Origin: Eretmocerus hayati
Taxonomy: Eukaryota > Arthropoda > Insecta > Hymenoptera > Aphelinidae
DNA: 64,000 nt
Assembly (NCBI GenBank): GCA_029851415.1
Contig: CM056744.1
Span: forward strand, 70,054,172 to 70,118,171
Direction of reading: 5' to 3'
A program made the translations under genes and the position numbers. Positions 10,920 through 22,998 of this stretch are shown here, in pieces (within the stretch, counting starts at the first letter, position 1; every line of letters starts with the position of its first letter). The notes beneath the pieces are model-generated. The model saw nothing but the letters and a program-made list of their open reading frames with translations, did no database searches and had not been told where the DNA came from.

Positions 10920-11500
10920 CTCGAGGTGTAATCGCGAATGTGCCACCTCTTCCACAATAGGGATACCTCCTTACATCATCAATCAACTATTTGCCGTGTT
11001 CCAGAAGTGCGCAGATACACCTGCTGGACTCTGAGACCGGTTATAGCGAGTCTTGGGGTCAAATTCCGTGCAAAGCCCTATGAATCCCATCAAAATCATG
11101 AATTTTTGAGGTCTAATCGTGAATGTGCCACCTCGTCCACAATGGAGATACCTTCCCGATTTATCAACCAACTATTTGCCGTGTTCCAGAAGTGCGTAGA
11201 TACACCTGCTGGACTCTGAGACCGGTTATAGCGAGTCTTGGGGTCATATTCCGTGCAAAGCCGCGTGAATCCGATCAGGATCATGGAATCTCGAGGTGTA
11301 ATCGCGAGTGTGCCACCTCGATTACAATGGAGTTACCTCTCTATATCATCAACCAACTATTTGCCGTATTCCAGGAGTGCCGAGATACACCTGCTGGACT
11401 CTGAGACCGGTTATGTCGAGTGTTGGGGTCATATTCCGTGCAAAGCCGTGTGAATCCGATCAGGATCATGGAATCTCGAGGTGTAATCGTCTACGTCTCT
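10920..11500 (+). repeat. 185-bp tandem repeat, three units plus a fragment
   Basis: Units starting CTCGAGGTGTAATCG or a close variant lie at about 10920, 11105 and 11290, with a fragment from about 11475. Each carries ACCTGCTGGACTCTGAGACC near its end. The array sits inside the foldback at 10706-14411, and the right arm (14090-14200) carries one inverted unit. Confidence 0.85.
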
Positions 11501-12524
11501 GAAAGTTTCTTAAACCGATAGCCACTGTGATACGAATTCGACGTAGTAGAACCCGAGATCTAGCTGGTCCAAAGTAATGAGAGAATCCAAGGTATGAAGT
11601 CTGTGAGACCGTAGATCCGTACAACTCTTTTGAGTTGCCTCAAGAACGCGAATTTTGAGTCGTAATGTTCCGGAGATGCAAAAGTTCGTTTTCCTCGTAT
11701 TTTTAGGCGTAGAAACCAAGTCCGTGGTCAGTTTTGTCTCTAAGCCTTGAGATTCTTCTCTCTGTTGAAAAAAGTCGCCCGAGAGTTGACGGTCATGTCT
11801 AGCCTCTTCGTACTCATTTAAAATGGTCGCAGCGCGTACAGGGAGGAACGAATCAGGCAGATTTCGAATAGAGCTATGTAGTTCCACTCATCTCGACCAA
11901 GTTATGATGCTGATGTTTTTGAGCCTCGAGGAAGTGTTTACAACGAGTGATATTGAGCAATATAACGGCATCCCGCTCTGTAGTCTAATCAACAGGCTCA
12001 TGCTTTTCTTCGACTTTATTCTTGACCGCCAAAGTCGTTGGCATCATCATCGCCTAGTTTGAACGAGTAGGAAACCATAGCTCTTTCCGTAACCTGGTAC
12101 AAATTGAGTAGGAACCTCGTAGCCTCATGTAATCCCATGTACCGATACGCGCAGCATCCATCTCAAATTAGTAAAAAGAGGCTAAAAATGACCCTTCATT
12201 TCGGGCGTGGTTTTTGAGATCGAATTTCCGTTGGGTCCTAGATTGAGAATTTTCGGAACGCAAATATTCTTTCTTTGGTTGCCATTGTCTCAAAAATATA
12301 CGAAGAAAAATTCAGGAAGATCCACTGAGGTGCGTTCAAATGCGACTCAATGAAAGAATGATTGATCTTTAGCGTATTTCAGAGGGTTTTTCGGGCGCCC
12401 GGAAAAATTGGGTCGATCTTGGGACTTGAAGAACCTTTCTCCCCTCACTCAGGTGTTGGAAACTGGGGTAAATCTCCTCGGGGTCCATACCCGACCAGGG
12501 CCAGTTCAACATGCTTGTCTACCT

Positions 12525-12721
12525 GGGGTCTGATTATGGAATCTTGCGCGCGCGCTACGTTGCGTAGGATAGCGTAGGATATTGTAGGATATCTTTCCTC
12601 TATTCTGATTAGTTGGAGCCGGGAGAAAGAGCCCAATCAAAAGAGAGGGGAGATATCCTACACTATCCTACGCTATCCTACGCTATCTTACGCTGCGCTG
12701 CGCGCGCCATAATCAGACCCC
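12525..12721. mobile_element. 197-bp MITE with GGGGTCTGATTATGG ends
   Basis: A perfect 15-bp terminal inverted repeat is followed on both sides by an alternating CGCGCGCGC tract and two or more units of GCGTAGGATA. The arms meet near 12610-12637. It is non-coding and strongly foldback. Target duplication not resolved. Confidence 0.75.
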
Positions 12722-13491
12722 TGGTCCATCTAATTTGATGTGAATCAGCTGACAATAAACTGACTAGAAACTTTCTTCAGTAAGAAGGAGAGAAAGTCAG
12801 AAGAGTTTCCGCAATATACCACAGAGATGAACAACTGAGCGCTGGGACCTAACATAGAATTCGCAAGCCTCGCAAACTTGGAAATGGTAACTGATATTTC
12901 TTTGAACCATATTTATCTAAGTTGGGAAAATTTTTACAGATGGCCGTTGACTTTTGAAGAGTTTGTGGGGAATTCCACAGATCTTCTGGCTATTCCTGGC
13001 CATTGCCACTCTAATCTAAACAGTGTTTTTCATAGAATTACTTTCATTTGAAATTTCGATTCTAGTTTTGATTCTCGATGGTGCCCAAGTCTGTCACATG
13101 AACCTTGTTTCCAATGCCTTACTATTCCAGTATTGTACCTGTTGGTTACGTACTTGGGCATGTTGCAGATGTTGCTTAAACTAATCATAAATGTATACTA
13201 AATTCGTGATCATCTATGGAATCATGAATACCTGTATGTTGAAATTTGGCTGAACGAATGGATATTCGTGTGAAAGGAAAATCTATGGTGATCTTTTTTT
13301 GTGAAGCCAACTGAAAATTGCGAGATCCCGCCAGTAAGTTGGGAAGTATTCCCATTCGGGTAATGAGGAGTGAAATTTGATGTGATAAGTGATGGGAACA
13401 GAAGAGCCTGAACTATCCTCACACCCTTGGTCCCCTTTTTCGCTATGGAACCAACTGATTTTTCTGTGATCTGCAGTTCGGTTTTAATTCA

Positions 13492-13820
13492 CGAGGGGAG
13501 CACCAACCTTGCGGGTCCTGGATCTTGACGAAACTTTGGGAATCTTCTTATTTTGGTGAGAAATGAAGATACCCAAGAGGATTTAGTCCAATGGGCCTCC
13601 TATCCTGAGATACAGCCATGGAGGTTAGCATTGTCAGTATATCTATATATGTGTCATTTTAACATGGGCCTATATGGACAACGCTAATCTTCATGGCTGT
13701 ATCTCGGGATAGGAAGCTCATTGGACGAAACCCTTCTGGGTTCCTTCATTTCTCACCAAAACAAGAAGATTCCCAAATTCTCGTCAAGATCGAGGACCCA
13801 CAAGGTTGGTGTTCCCCTTG
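13492..13820. mobile_element. 329-bp MITE-like foldback
   Basis: Arms of about 145 bp begin CGAGGGGAGCACCAACCTT on the left and read CAAGGGGAACACCAACCTT as the complement of the right end. They close on a short loop containing ATATCTATATATGTG near 13660. TCA flanks both ends and may be a 3-bp duplication, but that is weak. Confidence 0.7.
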
Positions 13821-14429
13821 TCAATGAACATTCGAGCACCAACGTTCCTCATTCTTAATTCGAGGATTGGGTCGGTCGATTCGATTATTATCAACCTCAT
13901 TAAGCATGAAATATTCTTTTGATCCACTCCTACATCCTTCATTTTACATAAAAGAGATTGGAGAAGGGTACAAATTTGTAGAATTTCGGTCTAGTGAGTG
14001 CTACGGAAAGAAAGTCCCAAGATTGACTTCATGCTTTTCATCGGATTTGCCGGGTTGTACATTGACTCTGCCCCCAGAACTCTGAGAGTCCAGCAGGTGT
14101 ATCTGCGCACTTCTGGAACACGGCAAATAGTTGATTGATGATGTAGGGAGGTATCCCTATTGTGGACGAGGTGGCACATTCGGGATTACACCTCGAGAAT
14201 TCACGAATTACCCGTTTTTCTCTATTTTTCAGTTTTTCCTGTATTCTGACTCCCTAGGTCACCTCCAAAAATCTTTCTTCCAAATTTCCAAAGTACATAA
14301 TCTGACGTGAAATTCTCTGCTCTTTCGATTGCCGTAGTCCAAATTTCAAAATATCCACTAAAAGCCCTCCAAAATGGCAAAAAACACCAAAAAATTCGGT
14401 TTCACGAAAAACTGGTGATATCATCCGAT

Positions 14430-14845
14430 TTGTATAATAAAATAATCTAAAAAAAATAATTCTAAAAATCCGCTTTTATGAATATAATAGCAACACAAAA
14501 TGTGAAAATAATCTTGAATCTCCTTTCTGCATCTAGCATAGATGTTGGCTAAGTAAATTGACTTACATGCTCCAAGATATTCATGCTTTTAGGAATAGAT
14601 ATGATAAAAGCGTGGGTTATCAACTGGATTCATCAACAGTTGTCTTCATGATGTAACCCACGCTTTTATCATTTTTATTCCTAAAATCATGAATATCTTC
14701 GAGCATGTAAGTCAGTGAACTTAGCCAACATCTATGCTAGATGCAGAAAGGAGATTCAAGATTATTTTCACATTTTGCGTTGCTATCACGTTCATAAAAG
14801 CGAATTCTAAAAATTATTTTTTTTAAATTATCTTATTTTCATATT
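14430..14845. mobile_element. About 415-bp palindromic MITE
   Basis: Arms of roughly 190 bp, rich in A/T at the outside, pair around a loop near 14610-14640. The inner stem includes GATAAAAGCGTGGGTTA and its complement. It lies within 20 bp of the end of the 10706-14411 element. Non-coding. Confidence 0.75.
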
Positions 14846-16830
14846 TTTAGTTCATATCTAATCATTTCAAATGGACCATGATTGAAAAAATTTAATATCA
14901 GGCAAAAGCTTTAGATAATCTTTGAAATTTCTCTGGCTGATTATAATGAAGAGATGTGTTCATTTCTGCATAAGTATTGGGATAAGAAGGGCTGTAGAGT
15001 ACAAATGGATGGGTAAGGAGTAGAGCGATCAGCCACGGTTGATCCCAAATTATGCTTCTTGTCATGTACAGCAAACCGGTAACTTTGTAATGAATGCCAA
15101 GTTATTGGCAAATCAAATTCAGGAGGCTGTATATAGCTTATTGACAACATCAGTATATCTCTATCAATTAGTATTCCATAACACTTTACAAGTCAGAGCT
15201 CAATCATGGATGGAGATATCTGCTAATTCCAATCAGTCGAGCGATGCTTCATGCTTGTAAGAAATTGAATGATCCTTGAGCCCTCTATGCTGATACCGCA
15301 CTGATACTTTGGTAATTAGTGTTGCAGAATTGTAAACATCTACACAAAAAGCATTGGAGTGGCGGAATTTGGTTGAAAATGACTGTTAAATTTTTGTAAT
15401 GGATGTGTCAATGCTAGAAAGCATCCTTAGGAGTGTAAATAAGCGAGGACTTGGTACGCATGGAACTATTGCAACTGTTCACAACAAAAATGGTCTATTC
15501 CGTCACTAATCTAGAGTCCTGAACAATGGCATACCTAATTAACATTTAGGAGAGAGATTGATGTCAGTTACTAATTAAGTGACACACAGTGTCTCATGAA
15601 ATACAATTCATCACTCTTTTAGCACTTGATCAAAACTATCGCTCGATTTTTACACTGTATACAAAACTTGATTGCGTACTAGAAAATTTAGCTCCCCACA
15701 GCTATATGACAAAATATAGAACCATCAGTCACCTGTCAGTAATTCTACTGGTCTGATCATTGTTTCTGATACTCTACTCAATCATCTGCTTTGACACTGT
15801 TCACAAATTCATCTACAAATTGATGAAGATGAGATTCATAGCAGGATAGATCAAGAACTGAAACACATTAATGAAATCACTTGATAACACAAAAAATCTG
15901 CACTGAGCTGGAATAATCTGCAACAGCATCACATGACGTGTTGAGGAATCGTGGAGGTTATGGGTATGTAATTTCCGCAGGCCGGCGGGCGAGAGCATTG
16001 CTTCATGGCCCTTTATACCGTAATCACGGTAATCACTGATGATCATTTATTGAAGTACTATAAGTACTCATCATGCGCAAATTAGAGAGATTTAGCGAGG
16101 ATCTCTCAGCATCTCCGGCTGATCGGCTGATGTGCTATATATGTGCTCTGCAGTGCTCTGCTCACAGCTGAGCTCATCAGCTCATCTCTGTCTCTTTCTA
16201 TATATACCCTGTTCTCTAATGCTAATGCTCTCCCCTTGATCCTGCGCACAAAGCCGCGTTCGCGTTCACACAATGTTAAATCGCGCATCAGAGCATTCAG
16301 AGCCTCGACACCAACACAACTATACCAAAGTGTGTCAATGACACGCCTCACACGAAGTTCCCCGACAGAAATCTTGTCTCCGCGCGCCCGAGTGCAATAA
16401 AAGCGGAGGAAAATGCAACAACTTTTGTCCCTATAAAAATTTGTGTGAAATGCATCCCCATCAAGTTAAACCACTAGAACTGCGTTTTTTCCGCGATTTT
16501 CGCGTTTTTATGCTAGCCGGCAGCGTATGAGTCTTAGAGGCTCCGATTGAGAAAAAGATTTATAATCTACGTGAAAAAACCTACAATTTCCCTCCTTGCA
16601 AGTTTCTGAAATCGCTTGTTTTCAGGGTGGGAATAATTGTGTCGCAAATCGTGTTTCTACCAACTGTGTGCATCACCCCGTCTGCGTATCAAGGTGGCTC
16701 GAGCGTGTGGCGTCCCACTTCACGGGATGCCCCAGAATTCCCAATTAAACATATTAGCTGACTTTTCAATATTGCGGAACAATGCTGAAACCAACATTCT
16801 TGTTCAAGCAAGTCGCACGAAATCCATTAA
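14846..16830. other. Gene-free stretch without recognisable content
   Basis: Unique-looking sequence. Frames at 15039-15260 (plus) and 15813-16046 (minus) are short and carry no recognisable domain. From about 16130 to 16400 the sequence is richer in CTCTG/CTCATC repeats. I see no gene, RNA or mobile-element end that can be supported. Confidence 0.35.
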
Positions 16831-16832
16831 TG

Positions 16833-17411
16833 TGTAACTCCTGTTAAATCTGTAACTCCTGTTACAGATGTAACACCTGCAAGCACCTCCTAAGTAGAAC
16901 AATTTCACAATCAACTCGAGCGGGCCGAGCCTATAAGAATCGAGTGCTTCTTCAAATCATTGATCAGTCTTTCAAGTTTGAAGCCTCATTCATTCCGCTC
17001 GAGAGGTTTTGAGTCTATTTCGCCATTCATTCCAAGTGCCTTAGAAAATCACTTAAAGTTTGTCGGATGGCGACCGCGAGTGCGACTCGATCCCGCCGAA
17101 GGAAAAGGCCAGCGTCACAAGACCCAGCTGTTAAGGACCAGCAGTATATACGCCCCAGGATTCGTCCGACTAGTTTACCATAAGATTTATTCGTTCTCGT
17201 TGAAAAGTAGGCCAACGTTATTCGCCTCAGCTGCACAAGGGCCAGCTACGAATTCGCCCTGCTTGTACGTTCTCGCCTTGAAGAATCATCATCTCTTCAA
17301 GTAGACTCGTAAGTGCGCCTAGTATAAGCTATTGAAAATTGTATCTAGATGATAAGTTTCCATTTCTGTTTAAGATTTTATATTTTTATTTGAATAAAAT
17401 AGAATCTATCA
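16833..17411 (+). mobile_element. Possible solo LTR
   Basis: The start TGTAACTCCTGTTAAATC is followed by a second TGTAACTCCTGTTA. A CTATAAGAA TATA-like box lies near 16930, an arthropod-type initiator ATCAGTC near 16962, and a polyadenylation signal AATAAA at about 17392. This order (TG start, TATA, initiator, AATAAA) is that of a retrotransposon LTR. No primer-binding site, target duplication or second LTR was seen, and the 3' edge is a guess. The 114-codon frame inside it is not recognised. Confidence 0.3.
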
Positions 17412-17628
17412 CTTCTGGAATCCTATCTCATTCTTTTCTAAAAGTCATAAGATAACTGGATCTTTATATCTATTTGAAATCTCTGGAAATCAGATTAATC
17501 ATTTTATTCTTTCAAGTATACAGAATTATAAGACATTCCAAATCCAAACTCATTTCAGTCCTTCTTTTGAAACTACAATTCATGTGATCCAGCTTTGATG
17601 AACCAATACTTCTCAATCTGAAATATTC

Positions 17629-17637
17629 ATATATATA

Positions 17638-17669
<32 letters not shown>
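17629..17669. repeat. (TA)n microsatellite
   Basis: An almost pure TA dinucleotide run interrupted once by TTTA, abutting the Helitron-like end at 17670. Confidence 0.9.
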
Positions 17670-17720
17670 CTAGGGGGGGCAAGCCCCCCTGCTCGTTCCG
17701 CTCGCCAACCCCCACGCAAC
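17670..17720 (-). mobile_element. Helitron-like 3' terminus
   Basis: Read on the minus strand, a G+C hairpin (GGGGGGC-TT-GCCCCCC) is followed by CTAG and then T of a TA-rich target. Helitrons end in a hairpin plus CTRR and insert between A and T, so the signature fits. The hairpin is closer to CTAG than the usual ten or so bases. The 5' TC end was not located. Confidence 0.4.
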
Positions 17721-18960
17721 CTATTTACTCCTCCAATAGTTCTGAAACATTGAAAAATCAAATTATTGATTTCAGCAAATCCTTATTTTGATGAATCTAA
17801 CCTGAATTCAGTGAACAGTATCTTTCTGCTTGTTTCTCTTGAATGATTCATATCCCCAACGATTTTTCTGCTTCGACTCCTTTCCACTATTTTTCTCAGC
17901 TATAAATATGAAAATCATCGCACAAATAGTAAGTACTCATTATTTCTAAAATATTTATGAACAATTGACTGTCTAAATATAGAATATGAAAATATTCATA
18001 AACAGTCTGGTATTCACTTCCTTCAGGATCAAAATACACTGAAAATACTGTACTTTTAGTTCCCTGAATATGTACAGATACAAACAGTGACTTCATCGGT
18101 TGATTGATGATGAACTTCTACATATTCGTTCTGAAAAGTTAACTGTTTATATTGTGATTAAGCACAAAATTTTGGAATGATTATAATAGAGGTTAGTTCT
18201 TCCTATAATTGATTTGAATTTATAATCTACCAAATTGTATTAATTCGAAGATGATCATCTATTGAACGATATTATATGAAACTATCAATAACCCATGTTC
18301 TATTTACTTCTTACAGTATCAACACTCAGAATTCTGTCACTGTAGTCCCCAGAAATCCATATCAGTGATTCCGTTGAAAGTGTGATTTTCCGTGTTCCAA
18401 GTTCCCCCAAGTTTCTGAGGGTTTGAATATGCATTATAACAATTTTCTGGGGTGTATTCTATTGGTGTGCAACTATGTCGATAGTTTTTGAGTCGATTCT
18501 AACGTCCCGTAATTTGTAAAGCCTCATAAAGGGCCGAAATGTCAATTCCGTCCCCTGTAGAAAACCTACGTTTGATTTTGCATTCACTCCAAGGCATATT
18601 CAGAGTCGAATACCCTTATTTGTAGCTATGCACTTCAATTTGTAATACTCCAAACAACATATCCCACCACTTTGTGAGTCAAAATTACTCGCTTAGTTTG
18701 CGCACGAACATCCGAAATTTTGAAGACGGATTTGCACCGAGACTGCTCGCGCAACACTAATTAGCTCTATGTCATTCTTTTTCGTGCCAGAACAAGTGGG
18801 AACTAACTGCAACGACCTATTAAAACCCATTGAAAGAATATGCAAAACATGTGATTTTTAACATTTTAATTATCCAGTTGGAAAAGGAATAGAAGATTGT
18901 TGGATTCGATGTAAACTCTTCTTTAACTCAAGAGGAAGAAGGTAGGAACTATACTGCTCA
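17721..18960. other. Gene-free AT-rich stretch
   Basis: No supported gene or RNA. It may be the body of the Helitron-like element ending at 17670, since no other boundary is visible. A 66-codon minus frame at 17896-18096 has no recognised domain. Confidence 0.3.
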
Positions 18961-18985
18961 GAAATGTTACGTTGGGCCCTCTCAA

Positions 18986-19021
18986 CCACCTAGCATATGA
19001 CAACAGTGATATGCTAGGTGG
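18986..19021. other. 13-bp perfect hairpin
   Basis: CCACCTAGCATAT (18986-18998) pairs with ATATGCTAGGTGG (19009-19021) across a 10-nt loop. It borders the minisatellite that starts at about 19030. Confidence 0.75.
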
Positions 19022-19029
19022 ATGAGAAA

Positions 19030-19350
19030 AGAATAGTGGAGCTAAGCGGCAATCAGCGGACTTCAGTGGTAGTCAGTGGACCTTAGTGGATTTCGGTGGA
19101 GCTCGGTGGAGGTCAATGGAGTTCGGTGGGAATCAGTGGAAGTGACACAAATGTGAGGTGAAATAAGGGAATTTATTGAGTGGATGTCTGTGGAGCTCAG
19201 TGGGGCTCGGTGGATGTCGAAGGGGATAGGAGGGAGTCAGCGGGGGTCAGTGGCGATCTGCGGAAGTCAGTGGAGGTCAGTGGAGGGAGTGGAGGTCAGT
19301 GGAGTTAAATGGAGTTCTGTGGAAGTCAGTGGACGTTTATGGACCTCGGT
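19030..19350 (+). repeat. GTCAGTGGA-type degenerate minisatellite
   Basis: More than twenty imperfect units of about 9-12 bp based on GTCAGTGGA/GCTCGGTGGA run along this stretch, with one interruption near 19141-19185. The strand is strongly G-rich and pyrimidine-poor. Any frame through it is a repeat product. Confidence 0.8.
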
Positions 19351-19381
19351 GAACCTTCTTCCTTATGACTATATAATATAG

Positions 19382-19442
19382 AGATATATATATATATATA
19401 TACAATCAGAGACCAGTGATATATATATATATATATATATAT
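19382..19442. repeat. Paired (TA)n microsatellite
   Basis: Two TA runs flank CAATCAGAGACCAGTG, so the segment can fold as an AT hairpin. Confidence 0.85.
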
Positions 19443-19501
19443 ACATACACACATCCAGTCAGCAGCCTCAACGCAAGGACAGAGAATAGGTAGGTGCAAC
19501 T

Positions 19502-19543
19502 GGGCAGTCCGCCCGTAAGCTGTTCATACGAACTTAAATAAAT
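19502..19543 (+). mobile_element. Diverged LINE 3' tail
   Basis: GGGC-AGTCC-GCCC is followed by GTAAG and, some 25 bp on, AAATAAA. This matches the hairpin-then-A/T-tail layout of the LINE ends at 4780, 10505 and 60888. No RT sequence is recognisable upstream. Confidence 0.4.
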
Positions 19544-20715
19544 TATTTGTTACCCCGAGCCCTCCGCTCGGGTCATAACAAGCGGATATACAACGATGTT
19601 GTTGAGCCAGCTGAGAAGATCCTCGAATATACTTTAAGAGTCAATAAATACATAGCCGCTGTGGAAATGTAGGGTTACCGTCCATTCTTCGAAGAGAAAA
19701 GATGTTGAAATTTTCTTCCTTGTACACGTGCTCATATAGGAGTACACTTCAGAAAATTCAGTACTCACTAACGATGATGTCAAGAAATTCCGAAAGAATG
19801 ATAAACTCGCATAAAATCTTAAAAAACATATTGACGTTGAGAAAAGTATATCGAGCCGTCCAAGGGGGAAATAGCTAATATTCCATACTGTAGATACTTG
19901 GCTCATAACTGTACGTACTTGCTCGTACCTGTCAATACTTGCAATAGTTATTCCTGCTACCTACACAGTACGGAATGGGTATGTGATGGATTTTGGAGAG
20001 GCGCTCTAAATGCACGCAACAGTAGTTGCCAGTATGTGACGGGTACTGAACAAGTACGTGACGGATTCTGGAGCCCTTGCTCAGCAAGCCGCATGGCAGT
20101 AAATTCGTGTATGTGCCAAGTACGGATCGAGTGCGTGACGGACTCTAAGAGCGGGTCACGGGGTACCATGAGGCAGTAGTTGCCAGCACGTAATAGGAAC
20201 GGGACAAGTATGTGACGGACTTCGTGAGCGCAGCTGGTCTGATTCAACCTACCTTGAATGACGGTGTCTCCTGCTACGTAATTATCACGCGGAGAATTAA
20301 TTAATTTATTAATTAACCAACTAATTAATGAATTAGCCTGCTCGAAACTCACACGAGCCTAACCGCGATGCTCTACACTCACGAAGGTCAAAAAAATGAA
20401 GAAACACAGCGCACAGAAATGAAATTTTGACCCCTTTTTCGATAATAATTTTTTTTGACGACTTTGGATCGCCAAACTAATGATTGCGCCAATAATGCGT
20501 CGAAAGTGTCTCTCTGTGGAAGTATTCGAGTGAAATTTCACTTGGATCGAGTCGTTTTTTCACTAGATCCTCGAGTTGCTTACAATTTTCAGTATAAAAA
20601 AACTAAATATTTATATATTGTGGAACGATATTGAGACTAAAATGCTAAATGAGAACAATGGAACTGCATAAAAAATGAGAAAACACTTTCAACAAAGTTT
20701 AGTATGAATTCATGA

Positions 20716-20812
20716 TTGGTTGTCGCTGGGGTTTGAACCTGGTTCCCTTGCTTTATCTTCTCCGTTCGTTATTCATTACGCCAACCATCCAACCAACTGA
20801 GCCATCGGGGAT
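20716..20812 (-). other. tRNA-like segment (Pol III A and B boxes)
   Basis: On the minus strand TGGCTCAGTTGG (20793-20804) fits an A box and GGTTCAAACCC (20729-20739) fits a B box. The cloverleaf does not close: the acceptor arms do not pair and the T stem is mismatched, so this is not a working tRNA gene. It resembles the tRNA-derived head of a SINE. A mirrored copy is at 22903-22998. Confidence 0.6.
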
Positions 20813-22902
20813 ATTGACGAGAGAGACTGAGAAAACAGTGATGAGGGCCGTCATGACAACCAATCGTAAATTTTTCGACAAAAGTGGTTTACTGTAAGTC
20901 TGAGTATGACTATTTTTCACTGCTGTAAGTAAAATAGCCTGATTCACTGTTTTCCGTGTAATATGGCTATAGAAACCCGTATGAAATCCAAATCTCATGA
21001 TTACAATGAATGATTCGATATGAATAATTGCTATCTACGAATTGAACCTCAATGTTTGGGATGAAACGCACGGTAGAATTGAAGCACAAGTCCTGTTTGC
21101 ATCAAATTGCACATCTTAATTCGTATCAAGAACGTGATAGTAAGAGTGTCAAGATAATGATGTTGACTTAGGAGTCATTCCACGAGGAAACGATATATGG
21201 TCGACAGTTGGATCTCAGATTTCTTTCTAAGTGAACTTTTCCGATTTGATAGGTAGGAAAATGAACTTCCTTCACCATAAAGGATCCACAAAATTTTTTT
21301 CGGACCCTGGTACACAAATCAAAATTATGTTTTCAACTTTTTCTTGCAAAATTTCCGTAACTTTTTCATACTCAAATCGTTATAGCTCAAAAATCACCGC
21401 AGATAGAGGGACGCGGTTTTGCGCATCTGAAAGGTGAGCGAAAAACCTATCAAAAATCACTCCGGAGTTCTGGTTCTCATAGAACCTCGATTATATATGG
21501 ATGATTCCGTGAAAATCATCTTCCATTTTTTTCCTCAAGGAGCTATTTTTTTAGAGGATCCAAAAGTACATTCTCTCATGTAAAAAGTTGTGTTCTCCAC
21601 GAATAAATTATTTTCACTCTGCATTTTTGGGTTTCAAGCTTTTTTCTGGGCATTCTTTCGATTCCAATGACAGAAAACCTCAATTTTCTGCGCATGCGCG
21701 AGATTTTAGAATCCCAATATCAATTCTTTTGAGAAGCTGAGAAAATTTCCTTTGAAACGACCTCTTGTTAAGTTCAATTTCATCAACTAGAAGCGGAGTC
21801 ACAGCGCCCGAATGATGAAGAACGATTCGAGCGAAAACATGAAGGCTTCCAGGCAATGACTGGAGCGAACATGGGGCCTTGCACCAAGCTGCTTTTTAAA
21901 GTGGCTGTCAAAAGTCACTGTAACTTTGGTTCAAATCAACAGATTCAAGCTCACCAAGAAGTCATTTTGAAGGAAATTTTCTGAGCTTCTCAAAAAAATT
22001 AGTTCTGGAGTTCTAAAATCTCGCGCATGCGCAGAAAATTTAGGTTTTCTTCCATTGGAGTTGAAAAAATGCCCAGAAAACAGCTTGAAATCCAAAACTG
22101 CTGAGTGAAAATACTTTATTAGTGGAGAACACAACTTTTTACATGAAAATATGTACTTCCAAATCTTCCAAAAAAAGCTGTCTGGGAAAAAAAAGATGAT
22201 TTTCACGGAATCATCCATATATAATCAAGGTTCTGTGGGAACCAGAATTCCAAAGTGGTTTTTGATAGGCTTCTTGCGCACCTTTCAGATGCGTCGAACC
22301 GCGTCCCTCTATCTGCCGTAATTTTTGAGCTGTAACGATTCGTGTGTGAGAGAGTTACGGAATTTTTGCTGAAAAAAGTTGAAAACATAATTTTGAATTG
22401 TGTACCAGGGTCCGAAAAAAATTTTGTGATTTTTTTATGGTGAAGGAAGTTCATTTTCCAACCTATAAAATCGAAAAAGTTCACTTAGAAAGAAATCTGA
22501 GATCCAACTGTCGACCATATATCGTTTCCTCGTGGAATTACTCCGAAGTCAACATCATTATCTTGACACTCTTACTATCACGTTCTTGATACGAATTAAG
22601 ATGTGCAATTTGATGCAAACAGGACTTGTGCTTCAATTCTACCGTGCGTTTCATCCCAAACATTGAGGTTCAATTCGTAGATAGCAATTATTCATATCGA
22701 ATCATTCATTGTAATCATGAGATTTGGATTTCATACGGGTTTCTATAGCCATATTACACGAAAAACAGTGAATCAGGCTATTTTACTTAGAGCAGTGAAA
22801 AATAATCATACTCAGACTTACAGTAATCCACTTTTATCGAAGAATTAACGATTGGTTGTCATAACGGCCCTCATCACTGTTTCCTCAGTCTCTCTCGTCA
22901 AT

Positions 22903-22998
22903 ATCCCCGATGGCTCAGTTGGTTGGATGGTTGGTGTAATGAATAACGAACAGAGAAGATAAAGCAAGGGAACCAGGTTCAAACCCCAGCGATAACCA
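22903..22998 (+). other. tRNA-like segment, mirror copy
   Basis: A box at 22911-22922 and B box GGTTCAAACCC at 22976-22986, both kept exactly relative to the other arm although nearby positions differ. With the copy at 20716-20812 the two would drive transcription outward from the palindrome centre. Confidence 0.6.

Larger units (their letters stand above)
10706..14411. mobile_element. 3.7-kb foldback element with 325-bp terminal arms
   Basis: The arms are about 10706-11031 and 14083-14411, in inverted orientation with scattered differences. The left arm ends in the first unit of a 185-bp tandem array, whereas the right arm holds one unit only. The interior (11500-14080) has no recognisable transposase; its longest frame (11510-11887, minus) has no known motif. 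Two smaller inverted-repeat elements (12525-12721 and 13492-13820) are nested inside. No clear target duplication was found. Confidence 0.7.

Noticed and set aside
20716..20812. Functional tRNA gene
   Set aside because: A and B boxes fit, but the acceptor stem does not pair and the T stem has mismatches; treated as tRNA-derived.
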